Origin: Microbacterium psychrotolerans
GTDB lineage: Bacteria; Actinomycetota; Actinomycetes; Actinomycetales; Microbacteriaceae
Direction: 5' to 3'
DNA: 64,000 bases
Assembly: GCF_031085295.1 (NCBI RefSeq)
Contig: NZ_JAVFWO010000009.1
Coordinates: forward strand, 1-64,000
Within the stretch, counting starts at the first letter, position 1, and the number at the start of each line of letters is the position of its first letter. The translations under genes were made by a program, and so were the position numbers. The notes under the pieces were generated by a model. The model was not told the DNA's origin. It was given only the letters and a program-made list of their open reading frames with translations, and ran no database searches. This document shows positions 16,650-25,986 of the stretch, piece by piece.

Positions 16650-17019
16650 GGGGACGCCTCTCGTCCGAGGGGCGATGGGGGTGGCATACGTCTTCTGCAC
16701 GCCGTCGACGCTCGCATCGACCTCGACGTCCACGGTGGTCCGGAGGCTCAACCCAGCAGTCGCCCGGCACCTCGCCGAGCAGGCCGTGGAACTGGGCGAG
16801 AACGCGTTGGTCTCCTCCGGTGACGAGTTCCGCAGTGGGAGCCCCTCCAATGAGGCGCTGCTCATGCCGCCGACGCGCTGACGCCCTTCGCAGGCGCCCG
16901 CAAGGCGGTCGTTCAGCGGACCGGGCGAGGAGATGCGCGAGGGAGCCCGACGCAGGCGCCTCGAACGCTCGACTAGCCCGGCCGAGCACCTGCCCGCCGC
17001 GCTCACGAATCGCACGCCG
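16650..17019. other. Intergenic region without a supported gene
   Basis: About 370 bases between the toxin gene and the convergent relaxase. Competing short frames exist on both strands (for example 16675-16881 plus). None has a ribosome site or recognised domain, and which frame codes, if any, cannot be decided. Confidence 0.35.
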
Positions 17020-19758
17020 CTATATCCCGATCCCGCGCCGCGCGCTCGGCGCCCCCACCGTCGGCCCGGTAGCCATCGCCGCCTCCCGGTCACTCGCCGC
17101 ACGCCGCATTTCGGCCTCGGCTGCGCGCACAGCATCCTGCATCGTCAGCTCCGGAGTGCCACGCTGCATCGACTCGGCGAGGCACTCGAGGGCCGCGGCA
17201 TGCGTCCGCGCCACGACGATCGCGACGTTATGCACGCGCCCTCTCGTGAGGCCAACGTAGAGCCCTGCGGCATCGACGTCCGGCCCGACCACCGACGCAT
17301 CGGCGGTGTCGCCCTGCACGCCGTGCACGGTGGACGCGTAGGCGAGCTGCAGGTGCTCGCGCGCGTACTCGGTGGACACACGCGCCAACTCGCCACTGTC
17401 GCTCACGGAGACAAGAGACAGGTACTCGTCGCGGATTCCCCGCACGATCCACTGCGCGCGATTCTCCACTCCCGTGAGCCGGTCGTTGCGACGAGTCTGG
17501 ACGGTGTCACCGACGAGGATGCGCTGCTGCGCCATTCCCCACGCGGCGACGCGGACGTCGAGCTCGCCCTGATCGACTCGCCGCTGCTGGATGGCGTCGT
17601 TGATCGCATCCGCCTCCGCATTCGTGCCAGATACCAGCGTCACCCGCTTGCCGCGTGCGTGCCAGTCGAAGTACGCATCGATCATCCGCTCACGCGCCGC
17701 GTCGTGATGTTCGACCCGGTCGACGTGACCGTGTTCCGCAAGCTCGCCCGCAACCACCAGCGCACGCTCGCGATCACCCGCATCCCGGATCCGCAGTGTG
17801 AGCGCCGCGTAGTCGGGATCGCGGAACCGGTGCACCGTGTCGAGCTCGACCGCAGCGTTCGCGTGCCGGATCGCAGAATCCATCGCACCCGCATGTCCAA
17901 CCGGCAACGCCTGATGCGTGTCACCCACGAATGCGAGCCCGACACCTTGCTCGATCGCGAGCTCGACGAGGACGTTCGCGGTCTGCAGGTCGACCATGCC
18001 GGCTTCGTCGACGACGATCCGATCGCGAGCACGCAACACGTAGTGGGTTGGTCCGCCGTATTCGCCGCCCGTGCTGGGATCGACTTCTCCTACTCGGAGT
18101 CTGGTCCACACCTTCGCGCCGGCGTTGAAGGTGCCCCATCGGTAGCCATGGTCCGAAAGCAGGGCATGAATACTGGATGCCGCGGCCCCGACCTCGCGAG
18201 AAGCCACCGATGCCGCCTTTCGCGTGGGAGCAACGACGAGCATCCGCCGTCGTTGCGATGTGAGCGCCGCGAGCGCGGCGCGCAGCATCGTCGTCTTGCC
18301 CGCGCCCGCGGGTCCGGTCACGGAGACGAGGCCGTCCGTGCCGGCGATGGCGCACGCGGCAACGCTTTGCGACGCATCCAGCGCCGACAGATCCGCGTTC
18401 GGGGCGAGCCGGTGCAACTCGCCGGGCAGCAGGGAGCGCCCGAGTCGGGCGAGCACGTCCAAGCGGCCGGCGAGACGCACCTTGGCGCGTACGGTCTCGG
18501 TCGCCATGAACGCCTTCACTTGCGCCGGCGGCTCCGCAACGAGCCGATAGGCGGAGCGCGTGGCACGCTCCGTGACCTCGGCGATCACGCCATCGAGCTC
18601 GTCGCGCTCCGCAACAATGCCCGTGCGCGAGAGCGCGCGTATTGCACCGGCGCGGATGTCGAAGATGCTGAACCTCCCGCCGCGTGATGTGGACCGTTCG
18701 TCCGCGTCGACGACCGCCTGTGAAGCGAGCAGATCCAGGTCGACGGCACGGGGGTCTGTTGTAACAACGGCAGTCGGTGCGCGAGGGGTGGTCAGACTCG
18801 GATCGATCCCTGCGATCTCGTCGCGGACGCGCGCCTCCCAAGACTTCTCGTCGAGCTCGGCCGGTTTGTTCGGACGCGACACCGCCCACGCGCGCCGATC
18901 GATCTGCTGCAGCACCTCGACGCTCGGATCAGATCCTCCGTGCGCCGCCGACCACTCCGCGATCAGGCGGGCGCGGTTGGTCTCGATTTGCGCTGACCGA
19001 CGCGAGACGGGTCGGACGGCGCTGGCGAGTTCGGCGATCTCGCCGGTGTCGTCGAGCGTGTATCCGTGCCGGGCGAGCGCGGCGATCCAGGCGGGGTCGG
19101 TGCGGGCGGCGAGCTCGCCCTCGGCGTTGACGACGGTGTGCAGTTTCATCGCGACGCGCGAGTCCAGGTTTGACCACTTGCCGTCCGCGCCGAGCACCTT
19201 GATGTTCAGCCAGAGGTGACGGTGGATGTGCGGGTCGAGCGCGCGCGAGCGCCGATGCTGCAGCTCGACGACCTCGATGCGGGTGATCTCCTCGCGAATG
19301 AGCCCTCCGTGCCCGCGCCGCGCGTTGAGCTCCGTCTGCCACGTGAGCAAGATGCGTTCGCGTAGCCGGTCCTGGAGCGCTTCGAACTCGGTGGCGAGTT
19401 CGGGATTCAGCAGCGCGGCGATGCTGTAGGACTTCGGGTGGTTGAGCGTTCCGTCAAGCAGCAGGTCGGCGTCGGCGCTCAGCCGTTGATGGCCGCGCTC
19501 TTCCCCGGTGACCGGATCGTGGCCGGTGAGCCAGACCCGAAGGCCGCCGGCGGTCAGCTCGTCGGAAGTGATGACGCCGTTCTCGACGATGAACCGCGAG
19601 ACGGTTGAATCGGAGGCGGCACTGTACCTTTCGAGCGCGTCAACGCCGGGGGAGTGCTGCAGGTGAGCGTCGCAGGTGCCCTCAAGCGCGTAGCCGATCG
19701 CGTGTCGAACCCCTCTGGATTCGACGCCTCGCTTCCATCGCTCGAGGCCTCCTCGCAT
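17020..19758 (-). CDS. MobF relaxase with C-terminal TraI-type helicase
   Basis: A 912-aa TrwC/TraA-like conjugative relaxase. The N-terminal relaxase shows LNHPKSYSIAALL (105-117) and the metal-binding triad DPHIHRHLWL (His177, His179, His181); the nicking tyrosine may be Tyr45 in ERYSAAS. The helicase half has Walker A TGPAGAGKTTML near 480-491, Walker B RIVVDEAGMV, the VGDTHQALPVG motif, ASTVHGVQGDTAD and YVGLTRGR. It would nick at an origin of transfer and unwind DNA for transfer. No coupling protein or VirB genes are visible, so the island would need a helper. Start codon uncertain, with a weak ribosome site. Confidence 0.88.
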   Translation of the reverse strand: MRGGLERWKRGVESRGVRHAIGYALEGTCDAHLQHSPGVDALERYSAASDSTVSRFIVENGVITSDELTAGGLRVWLTGHDPVTGEERGHQRLSADADLLLDGTLNHPKSYSIAALLNPELATEFEALQDRLRERILLTWQTELNARRGHGGLIREEITRIEVVELQHRRSRALDPHIHRHLWLNIKVLGADGKWSNLDSRVAMKLHTVVNAEGELAARTDPAWIAALARHGYTLDDTGEIAELASAVRPVSRRSAQIETNRARLIAEWSAAHGGSDPSVEVLQQIDRRAWAVSRPNKPAELDEKSWEARVRDEIAGIDPSLTTPRAPTAVVTTDPRAVDLDLLASQAVVDADERSTSRGGRFSIFDIRAGAIRALSRTGIVAERDELDGVIAEVTERATRSAYRLVAEPPAQVKAFMATETVRAKVRLAGRLDVLARLGRSLLPGELHRLAPNADLSALDASQSVAACAIAGTDGLVSVTGPAGAGKTTMLRAALAALTSQRRRMLVVAPTRKAASVASREVGAAASSIHALLSDHGYRWGTFNAGAKVWTRLRVGEVDPSTGGEYGGPTHYVLRARDRIVVDEAGMVDLQTANVLVELAIEQGVGLAFVGDTHQALPVGHAGAMDSAIRHANAAVELDTVHRFRDPDYAALTLRIRDAGDRERALVVAGELAEHGHVDRVEHHDAARERMIDAYFDWHARGKRVTLVSGTNAEADAINDAIQQRRVDQGELDVRVAAWGMAQQRILVGDTVQTRRNDRLTGVENRAQWIVRGIRDEYLSLVSVSDSGELARVSTEYAREHLQLAYASTVHGVQGDTADASVVGPDVDAAGLYVGLTRGRVHNVAIVVARTHAAALECLAESMQRGTPELTMQDAVRAAEAEMRRAASDREAAMATGPTVGAPSARRGIGI

Positions 19759-19993
19759 GCCGCCAGAATAGGATGCGTTTTCCTGTTTATCCAGGGATTT
19801 TTCTGGTATGCAGGTACGTGTAGGGGAGTGCTACTAAAGGGTGTCGCTCACGCCGGGTGCCTGCGTGCATCGCGGTTCTTCTATCGCGGTTTTCCTAGTC
19901 TCGCTTCTCCCAGCGATCGCGACTCAAAGGAGAGTGAGTCGGGCTCGTCTCGCGTAGCTGCCACTATCGTTCGTACAACTGCTTGGGGGTCTG

Positions 19994-20920
19994 GTGTCTG
20001 GCGATCGATGGAGAAACACCGGTTGGTATCTGTCACCAACCACGACTGGAGCGCTCCTTGCGGATATCGCAGGCATTGGCGCATACAGCGAGAAGGCCAA
20101 CTACGCATGGCGCGGCATGAGGAGCATCGACTACGACCTGGTCTCCTCTCTCCAGAGAACGAACATCGACGCGACGGAGGCCATGCTCCGCGAGCGCGAG
20201 TCGGCAATCCTCGACGAGGCGCGGTCTTGGGGCTTGGGGTACGGCGTTGGAGGCTGGTCAACTGACCTGCAGCTGCTCGCCGATCTGCAGCACTATGGCA
20301 CGAGCACTCGCCTCATCGATGTCACGAGCGATCCGATGACAGCACTTTGGTTCGCGTGCCAGGATGTTGGAGAACCGGACCTAACCAACTCGGGCGTGTT
20401 GATCGCCATCGACACGGCGGGCTGGCCACGTTTTGGGAGGAGCCAACCACCTGGCACCTGGCGCTCTGCAGGGAACCCGATGGGGTGGGAGCTGGAAGCC
20501 GGGCTCGAGAGTGGGCAACCATTCGTAGTCCATTCGCTGCATCCGAACGACCGACTCCGCGCACAGAATGGGTACTTTGTTGCGTCGCGTGTGCCGGATC
20601 GGCCGAACGAAGGTAGCCCGCTGGCAGGCCTTAGCCTCGAGTTCGAAGTGGTGCCCTACAAGTACCCGCGCCACCTGCTCGACGACATGCTGCACAACAC
20701 CCACCACGTGGCGAGGCGGCGAATTCCCTTCATCGCAGTCCGGGTCCGGTCCGAGCTCAAGCCGAGACTGCGCCGCATCCTTGAAAACTCGTACAACCGC
20801 AGCTCACGCGTTCTCTTCCCAGACTTTGCAGGGTTTCGAGACTTTTCTGAGACCGCTACCCCGCGGTCGAGTGAGGAGGAGATCGATTCGAAGCGGCCTC
20901 GAAAGGGCGGCTCTGTTTAG
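19994..20920 (+). CDS. FRG domain-containing protein
   Basis: A 308-aa protein with an FRG domain: YAWRGMRSIDYDLVSSLQR near residues 37-55 and the core LQHYGTSTRLIDVTSD followed by PMTALWFAC (about 97-121), then VPYKYPRHLLDDM. The domain is frequent in phage-defence loci, but its activity is not established to my knowledge. GTG start after a GGGGG stretch. It is a solitary gene between the relaxase and an ankyrin pseudogene. Confidence 0.82.
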   Translation: MSGDRWRNTGWYLSPTTTGALLADIAGIGAYSEKANYAWRGMRSIDYDLVSSLQRTNIDATEAMLRERESAILDEARSWGLGYGVGGWSTDLQLLADLQHYGTSTRLIDVTSDPMTALWFACQDVGEPDLTNSGVLIAIDTAGWPRFGRSQPPGTWRSAGNPMGWELEAGLESGQPFVVHSLHPNDRLRAQNGYFVASRVPDRPNEGSPLAGLSLEFEVVPYKYPRHLLDDMLHNTHHVARRRIPFIAVRVRSELKPRLRRILENSYNRSSRVLFPDFAGFRDFSETATPRSSEEEIDSKRPRKGGSV

Positions 20921-20931
20921 CCCGCGGGCTC

Positions 20932-21602
20932 CTACCCGAATCCCGCGTCGACGAGGGGTGTCCGGGTTTCGGTGATCACCCACGCGCGACCGGAGCCAGG
21001 CGATGCCGTGCTCCAGCTTTCGAAGTGGAGGCGCCCATTGGACAACTCGACGGCGAAACCGGCGACCATGCCAGGGATCGGAAACCACACCCGGTCGCCC
21101 CGATCCGCGAGGCACGCGACGTCCAAGTGGCGCACGGCGGAACTGCACCTCACCTCGCATCGCCACGGTCACGAGGTCGGCCAATCGCGCAGACATCGAG
21201 CTGGCCACTCGCTCCGGTAGCACATGATCGAACTTGGGTTGCAAGGCATCGCGGAGATGAGCAGCGGAACGATCAATCGCGATGTCAAGCGGACGCTTCC
21301 CCTGCGTGTCAAGCAGTGCGCGCCATGCTCCCCGGCTCACGAGCTCGATGGCGTATGGTGTCGTGACCTCCGAGCCAAGCAACCTAATGCAATGGGGAGG
21401 TCCAACTCGTCTCTCCTCTTCGCCACGAATTGGGTCCGGGAGCGACCGCAGTCTCCTCACCATCGAGGACTCTGAGCACCAGCTCCCAATTACCCTCGCG
21501 GGCAACATCGGCCAGGAGATCGGCGCTGCGAACCAGCTCCGCGTTGAGGTCCTCACGCGGGACGAGGACCCCAAGCCGCTCGACCTCGGCGACTCTTCTC
21601 AC
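20932..21602 (-). pseudogene. Ankyrin-repeat protein broken by two frameshifts
   Basis: Three minus-strand frames read in order as one protein: 21602 to about 21385 (SADLLADVAREGNWELVLRV, ending at TSWTSPLH), about 21380-21140 in another frame (RGAWRALLDTQGKRPLDIAI, an ankyrin repeat), then about 21150-20932 in a third (HLDVACLADRGDRVWFPIPG ending TPLVDAGFG). The joins need two frameshifts, one after PLH and one near 21150. The composite matches ankyrin-repeat proteins common in Microbacteriaceae. Either the gene is dead or the sequence has two indel errors. Confidence 0.6.
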
Positions 21603-21697
21603 TTCTCGCTGGCGCCACGGCGGTCACCGCCATTGCAAGCTTGCGCGATCCGCTCTCCGCCGTTCACGGCGGCGAGTTCCTAGCCGTCGGTCCGCAC

Positions 21698-23602
21698 TCA
21701 CGCGCGTCTCGCCACGAAATCGCGCAGGGCAGAGACATTCGTGAAGACGTCGTACCCCAGCACCTTGAGCCGATCAACGGCATCATGCTCGTCGCGCTCC
21801 AGCACGACGGGGTTTCCGATTCCCTCCTGAACCCCGGCCGGCCAGAGGGCATCCGCGTTGCAGATGATCTGTCCGTTGGCCTCGTCAACGACCTCGACGC
21901 CGAGGTCAGGGGTCGCGTACCCCTCGGATTCCATCCATGCGACGAGCGCGGCTAGATCGTCGTCTTCGACATCTCGCTCGTCATGAGCAAGGGCAACGGC
22001 GGCGCCTCGAACCAGTTCGTTCTGCGCACCACGTCCGGACTCAAGCTCACCGAGGAAGGCGTTCATCGAATCTGCGAGGAGCTCGCGCCGGGAGGCAAGG
22101 AAGTCTCGGAAGGCCGAGATCTCCCAGAGTTCCCGATCGCTCGGCACCCACTGGCTCTCGAGGGCCCCCGGGAACGCAGCCTCCACCTGCGGCATGTACG
22201 TCGCTGGCGGGGTGGCGCTGATATTGATGTTCGTGTGCTTGGTGAGGAAGCAGAAGTTGGCGACGGCGTTCACCTCGCCGCGGCTGTAACCGGCGGCATA
22301 GAGCTGAGCCTTCGGGAAGATGTGGTGCACATCCAGCGATGTGTTGTGCCCCAGAAGAGAACTGGACAGCGGAACACCGGTCCCGAAGTCACGCGCCGAA
22401 TGGGTTCGCGTGAGCAAGTAGAGCGTCGGGTAAAAGCGTGATCCCATGGAGTTGCCGGCGAAGTCGCTTGCGCGGACGGTCAGGTCGCCACGCGATTGAC
22501 GCAGTGTGCCGAAGAGGCCGTCAACGCCATCTCGGTCGACGGCCTCAAGATCCTGAGCCAACGCGGATTCGGACGACCCCGCGTAACGTCCCCACATGCC
22601 GGTGTGCACGTACCAGGCGAGCAGTCGGCTCTGGGCAGCCGCGTCGGGGAGCTTGCTGCCGTTGAGGTGCGAGTATCGTGCGAGCAAGACGAGCGCGTAC
22701 TTGCTGAACAGAACGCGGTCGTGGTCGAGGCCGAGCCGCCCCGAGATCACGTCCAGCCATCCGCTCACGTACCTTTTCGCAAGCTTGAGGCCCTCCCGGA
22801 CGTCTGCAACTGGCACGCTCGCGAGAGCTGTGAACGGCGCATTCCCAGTGACAACGCCGTTGACGACTCGCAGCAGCCAGTCGAGCTTGAACCAGTAGCC
22901 GGCCTCGCGCCAGGTCGCGAGTACCGCGTTGAACTCCTGCCGCGCCTCCGGCCACGAGGCACACACCTTGGCGAGCGCGAGGTCACCCTTTGAGAGCTTC
23001 GTGCCGCCAGAGTTGACTCTGTTGAAGATGTCGACAACGACATCGATGGTCATTCCCGGACCGACGACCTCCTCGATGTGGAAGTCGCGCTTGTCGATGT
23101 TCGCCACGCCCATCAGGCGATTGAAAAGCACGCCCTGACGCTGGGCATCTCCTCCAGCCAATTCCATCATTGCCGGGAAAAACGCCCCCGGTCCACCACT
23201 AAATAGTGCGCTCACATCAATCCATGCGGGATCGTTCTTCATCTTTACTGGGGCGTAGAACTCGAAGGACTCGTCCTCGACGTTGAAATGAAGCCCCGTG
23301 AACGCTTTGGCGTTACCCTCGAAGAACTTCGGAGCCTCGCCGCGGATCACTCCGTATAAGGACGTAACCCTTTGCTGTCCGTCGAGCAGGAGCTTGACAG
23401 TGCCGTCAGTGTTCACTCCGCCACGCGCGCTTGCCGTGTCAGCGGGCGTGTTCCAGGTCATGAATCCGCCAACGGGGTAGCCACGATAGAGCGAGGTGAA
23501 CAGGCCGCGCACCTGGTCGTTGTTCCAGACATACCCTCGCTGAAACTCGGGAAGTGCGATGTCCCCCGAGTCCACCTGATGGAGGAGGTCGCTGACCTTC
23601 AT
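21698..23602 (-). CDS. DUF262/DUF1524 GmrSD-like restriction protein
   Basis: A 634-aa single-chain GmrSD-type protein. The N-terminal DUF262 (ParB-fold NTPase-like) has LPEFQRGYVW (18-27), LLDGQQRVTSL (72-82) and IFNRVNSGGTKLSKGDLALA. The C-terminal His-Me-finger-like part has SLDVHHIFPKAQL (about 420) and ANFCFLTKHTNIN followed by ISATPPATY. GmrSD enzymes are NTP-dependent and cut modified phage DNA (type IV restriction). GAAGGGA precedes the ATG. It follows the 673-aa coiled-coil gene by 19 bases on the same strand, so they are probably co-transcribed and may work together. Confidence 0.85.
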   Translation of the reverse strand: MKVSDLLHQVDSGDIALPEFQRGYVWNNDQVRGLFTSLYRGYPVGGFMTWNTPADTASARGGVNTDGTVKLLLDGQQRVTSLYGVIRGEAPKFFEGNAKAFTGLHFNVEDESFEFYAPVKMKNDPAWIDVSALFSGGPGAFFPAMMELAGGDAQRQGVLFNRLMGVANIDKRDFHIEEVVGPGMTIDVVVDIFNRVNSGGTKLSKGDLALAKVCASWPEARQEFNAVLATWREAGYWFKLDWLLRVVNGVVTGNAPFTALASVPVADVREGLKLAKRYVSGWLDVISGRLGLDHDRVLFSKYALVLLARYSHLNGSKLPDAAAQSRLLAWYVHTGMWGRYAGSSESALAQDLEAVDRDGVDGLFGTLRQSRGDLTVRASDFAGNSMGSRFYPTLYLLTRTHSARDFGTGVPLSSSLLGHNTSLDVHHIFPKAQLYAAGYSRGEVNAVANFCFLTKHTNINISATPPATYMPQVEAAFPGALESQWVPSDRELWEISAFRDFLASRRELLADSMNAFLGELESGRGAQNELVRGAAVALAHDERDVEDDDLAALVAWMESEGYATPDLGVEVVDEANGQIICNADALWPAGVQEGIGNPVVLERDEHDAVDRLKVLGYDVFTNVSALRDFVARRA

Positions 23603-23621
23603 TGATATTCCCTTCGGTCTG

Positions 23622-25643
23622 TTACGACGTCAGCGTCGTAGTCAGGTGCTTGCCGATGTAGCCGATATAGATCTTGCCGGTGTTGTTGGTGTCGTCGAAG
23701 TAGTGCATGCGCGGGGCGAACATATCGCGATGAGTTGGCTTGAAATGCGCGTCCATGAGCACCAGTCCGGTCGGTTCCACTTCCGCGGGTACGGGGTGCA
23801 CGCGCTCCGCGCGCCACTGCGGGTTTCCAAGCACCGAATCGCTCTCACGGCCCGCGTGCCGCTGCGGATTGCACTTGTGACCTCCCGTGGTGTCGTCCGA
23901 AAGGTACATGTGCACGTTCCCGGCGAAGCCGCCCGCTGCGCGTAGCTGCGCGTACTCGAAGAGGACGCGCACGTAGTCCCAAAAGTCGCGCGCATACTTC
24001 CCGTAGGGGTCGCGCCGACTCACCTCGATCACCACGTCGAGCTTGCCTGTGAACCGGACGCGATCAAATGCAGGGTGCTGACCCTCCCCAGCGGTAAGCC
24101 GGGTCACAAGTTCCTCAACGTCGGTGGGGGGCGTCCAGTCGACTGACGTGTCGTCGGCAACGTAGAAGATCTGTGCGTCGCGGAGCTGGCGCTTCAGGCG
24201 CTGGTTCTCGTGGTCGAGTCGGCGGATCTCGTCGGCGATGATCGCTGACTCGAGGTCGTCGTTGTCAATAGCCGCGCGCAGCTCTTCGACCTCACGACGG
24301 AGCGACTCGTTCTCGCCGACGACCTCGTCGATCTGCTCGGTGGCCACAGCGACCTCAGCGACCTGACCCTCGACGAAAGCGTCGAGCTCGTCGAGCGAGG
24401 CGCGAGAGACCTCCGACCGCTTGACCCACTTTTGGATTAGCCGACGAATGGAAGCGACGAAAGCCTGGATGCCGGCGCCAGTCGCGCCCGCGAACACCGA
24501 ATCGTCAGGACGAGGGGCATGGGGCGCCGCAGTCGGCGGAAGAGCGGGCGCAACCTCGCCGTCGATCGACGGTCCCAGGTCATCCCTGGCAATGTCCGGA
24601 GCAACGTCAACGGCTGGAGCCACCGGCAGCTCCGACCTCTCCGCTACTCGACGTCGAACTTCGATCGCACGCAGCTCAGCCAGCTCCGCGCGCATCAGCA
24701 AGTCGATCGTGCGACGCGCGTCGGCCGGCACGCCGCGCTCAAGCAGTCGCGATCGTGGCCCACGAGCGTGGACCGCGGGAAGCGCTCCACGGACACGACC
24801 ATTGCGGATCGACCGACCAAGCGTGGCCGGGCCAAGGAACCTGTGAGCAATGCCGTCGTCGAGATCTTCGAGCCGCACCCCGGGCGCGAAGGTTCGGACT
24901 TGACCACCTGGAACACGCAGAGAAAGCGGTAGGACCCGATTCACCTCCTCGACCGCGTCCGCGAACACGACGAACACCGTCGCGACACCGACGCTGTAAC
25001 GCGTGAGTTGGTCGATGATCTCAAGCCATCGCGCGTCGACATCGGCCGTCAACGATGAAGCGACGATCACGGACATAGTCCGCTTGCCGTCGACGATGGC
25101 GTCGATCACCTCTGATTCGTCGCCGGGCCGGATCACACGAGGTGTGCCCGTAATCTCGGTCGCCCCGTCCAGCACAGTTACATCGCCGAGGATCTGACGC
25201 ACGATGTTGGGCGTCGCCACTCCGTCGATCGCGCTCTCGGTGGTGGCACCGTCGCGAGCACCTTCGATAACAATGTGGCCAGCGCCCGCACTCGCCGCAA
25301 CAAACAGCGAGATCTCGAAGCGCCCACCCGGGTTCTGATCAATCAGTCGGTACAGGCGGCGATGCGTGCGGCCCGGCTGGCCAAGATCGACGACGACGAT
25401 CGAAAGCTGCGAGTTGAAGGTACGCGACGAGAGACCGTTCCAATCGTCCAGCGCGCCGGCGGCCCCGAGCTTCTGGGTGAGCCAGGCGCGTACATTCCGC
25501 TCCGCCACGGCCACCGCGTCATCGCCTGCTAGTCGGAAGACCGTGCGGTACCCGACCGTGACGGGGTCATCGGAGCGCTTCGGAAGAGTAACCGTTGACT
25601 CGCCTTGGACTGCAGCACCCGCATCTGTTCGTTCCGTGCTCAT
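23622..25643 (-). CDS. Unrecognised 673-aa protein with central coiled coil
   Basis: I recognise no family. The N-terminal half (about 30-270) is an alpha/beta-rich region with hydrophobic strands such as SQLSIVVVDLG and VATVFVVFAD. The middle (about 400-500) is a predicted coiled coil rich in Glu/Arg/Leu (VVGENESLRREVEEL). The C-terminal part (about 500-673) is a compact domain with FDRVRFTGKLDVVIEVSRR, MYLSDDTTGGHKCNPQRH and YFDDTNNTGKIYIGYIGKHL. AAGGACCGAGG precedes the ATG. First gene of a minus-strand operon with the GmrSD-like gene, divergent from the helicase operon. A sensor or scaffold role is possible. Confidence 0.75.
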   Translation of the reverse strand: MSTERTDAGAAVQGESTVTLPKRSDDPVTVGYRTVFRLAGDDAVAVAERNVRAWLTQKLGAAGALDDWNGLSSRTFNSQLSIVVVDLGQPGRTHRRLYRLIDQNPGGRFEISLFVAASAGAGHIVIEGARDGATTESAIDGVATPNIVRQILGDVTVLDGATEITGTPRVIRPGDESEVIDAIVDGKRTMSVIVASSLTADVDARWLEIIDQLTRYSVGVATVFVVFADAVEEVNRVLPLSLRVPGGQVRTFAPGVRLEDLDDGIAHRFLGPATLGRSIRNGRVRGALPAVHARGPRSRLLERGVPADARRTIDLLMRAELAELRAIEVRRRVAERSELPVAPAVDVAPDIARDDLGPSIDGEVAPALPPTAAPHAPRPDDSVFAGATGAGIQAFVASIRRLIQKWVKRSEVSRASLDELDAFVEGQVAEVAVATEQIDEVVGENESLRREVEELRAAIDNDDLESAIIADEIRRLDHENQRLKRQLRDAQIFYVADDTSVDWTPPTDVEELVTRLTAGEGQHPAFDRVRFTGKLDVVIEVSRRDPYGKYARDFWDYVRVLFEYAQLRAAGGFAGNVHMYLSDDTTGGHKCNPQRHAGRESDSVLGNPQWRAERVHPVPAEVEPTGLVLMDAHFKPTHRDMFAPRMHYFDDTNNTGKIYIGYIGKHLTTTLTS

Positions 25644-25986
25644 CCTCGGTCCTTCTCTATCGCGCCTGCCGTGCCCTCAGCGTAGAGGGATCGCGGCGGG
25701 CCGTTAGGCTCGGACACGGGCATCGCCGGGTCCATCTGTGCGAGGAGGCGCGTAAGTCTGAGTGGCGGCTGGCCGCTCGGGACATCGGCATCCCCGCTGA
25801 CGAAAATGGCCGAGTTGTCTCCCACGCGCCTACCTAAGGAGACTCTCCGGCACGTCATCATGGTCAAAGTGTGCGGCGGACGTGCGGATGCGCTCGTGAT
25901 GCCGACGGATGGTGAAGGGGAATCTCGCGAATGTCGGCGGCCGGGTATAGCCTGTTCGACTTGCCATTTTTCAGGAGAGGGACCAC
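25644..25986. promoter_or_regulatory. Shared divergent promoter region of the defence locus
   Basis: 343 bases between the starts of the coiled-coil gene (minus) and the helicase gene (plus). No supported gene lies here. Both operons must be transcribed from it, so it is the likely control point for the locus. A TATAGC hexamer near 25947 could be a -10 for the plus-strand operon, with no good -35. Confidence 0.5.

Noticed and set aside
16675..16881. Small plus-strand gene after abiEii
   Set aside because: No ribosome site, no recognised domain and an equally plausible opposite-strand frame; left as non-coding.
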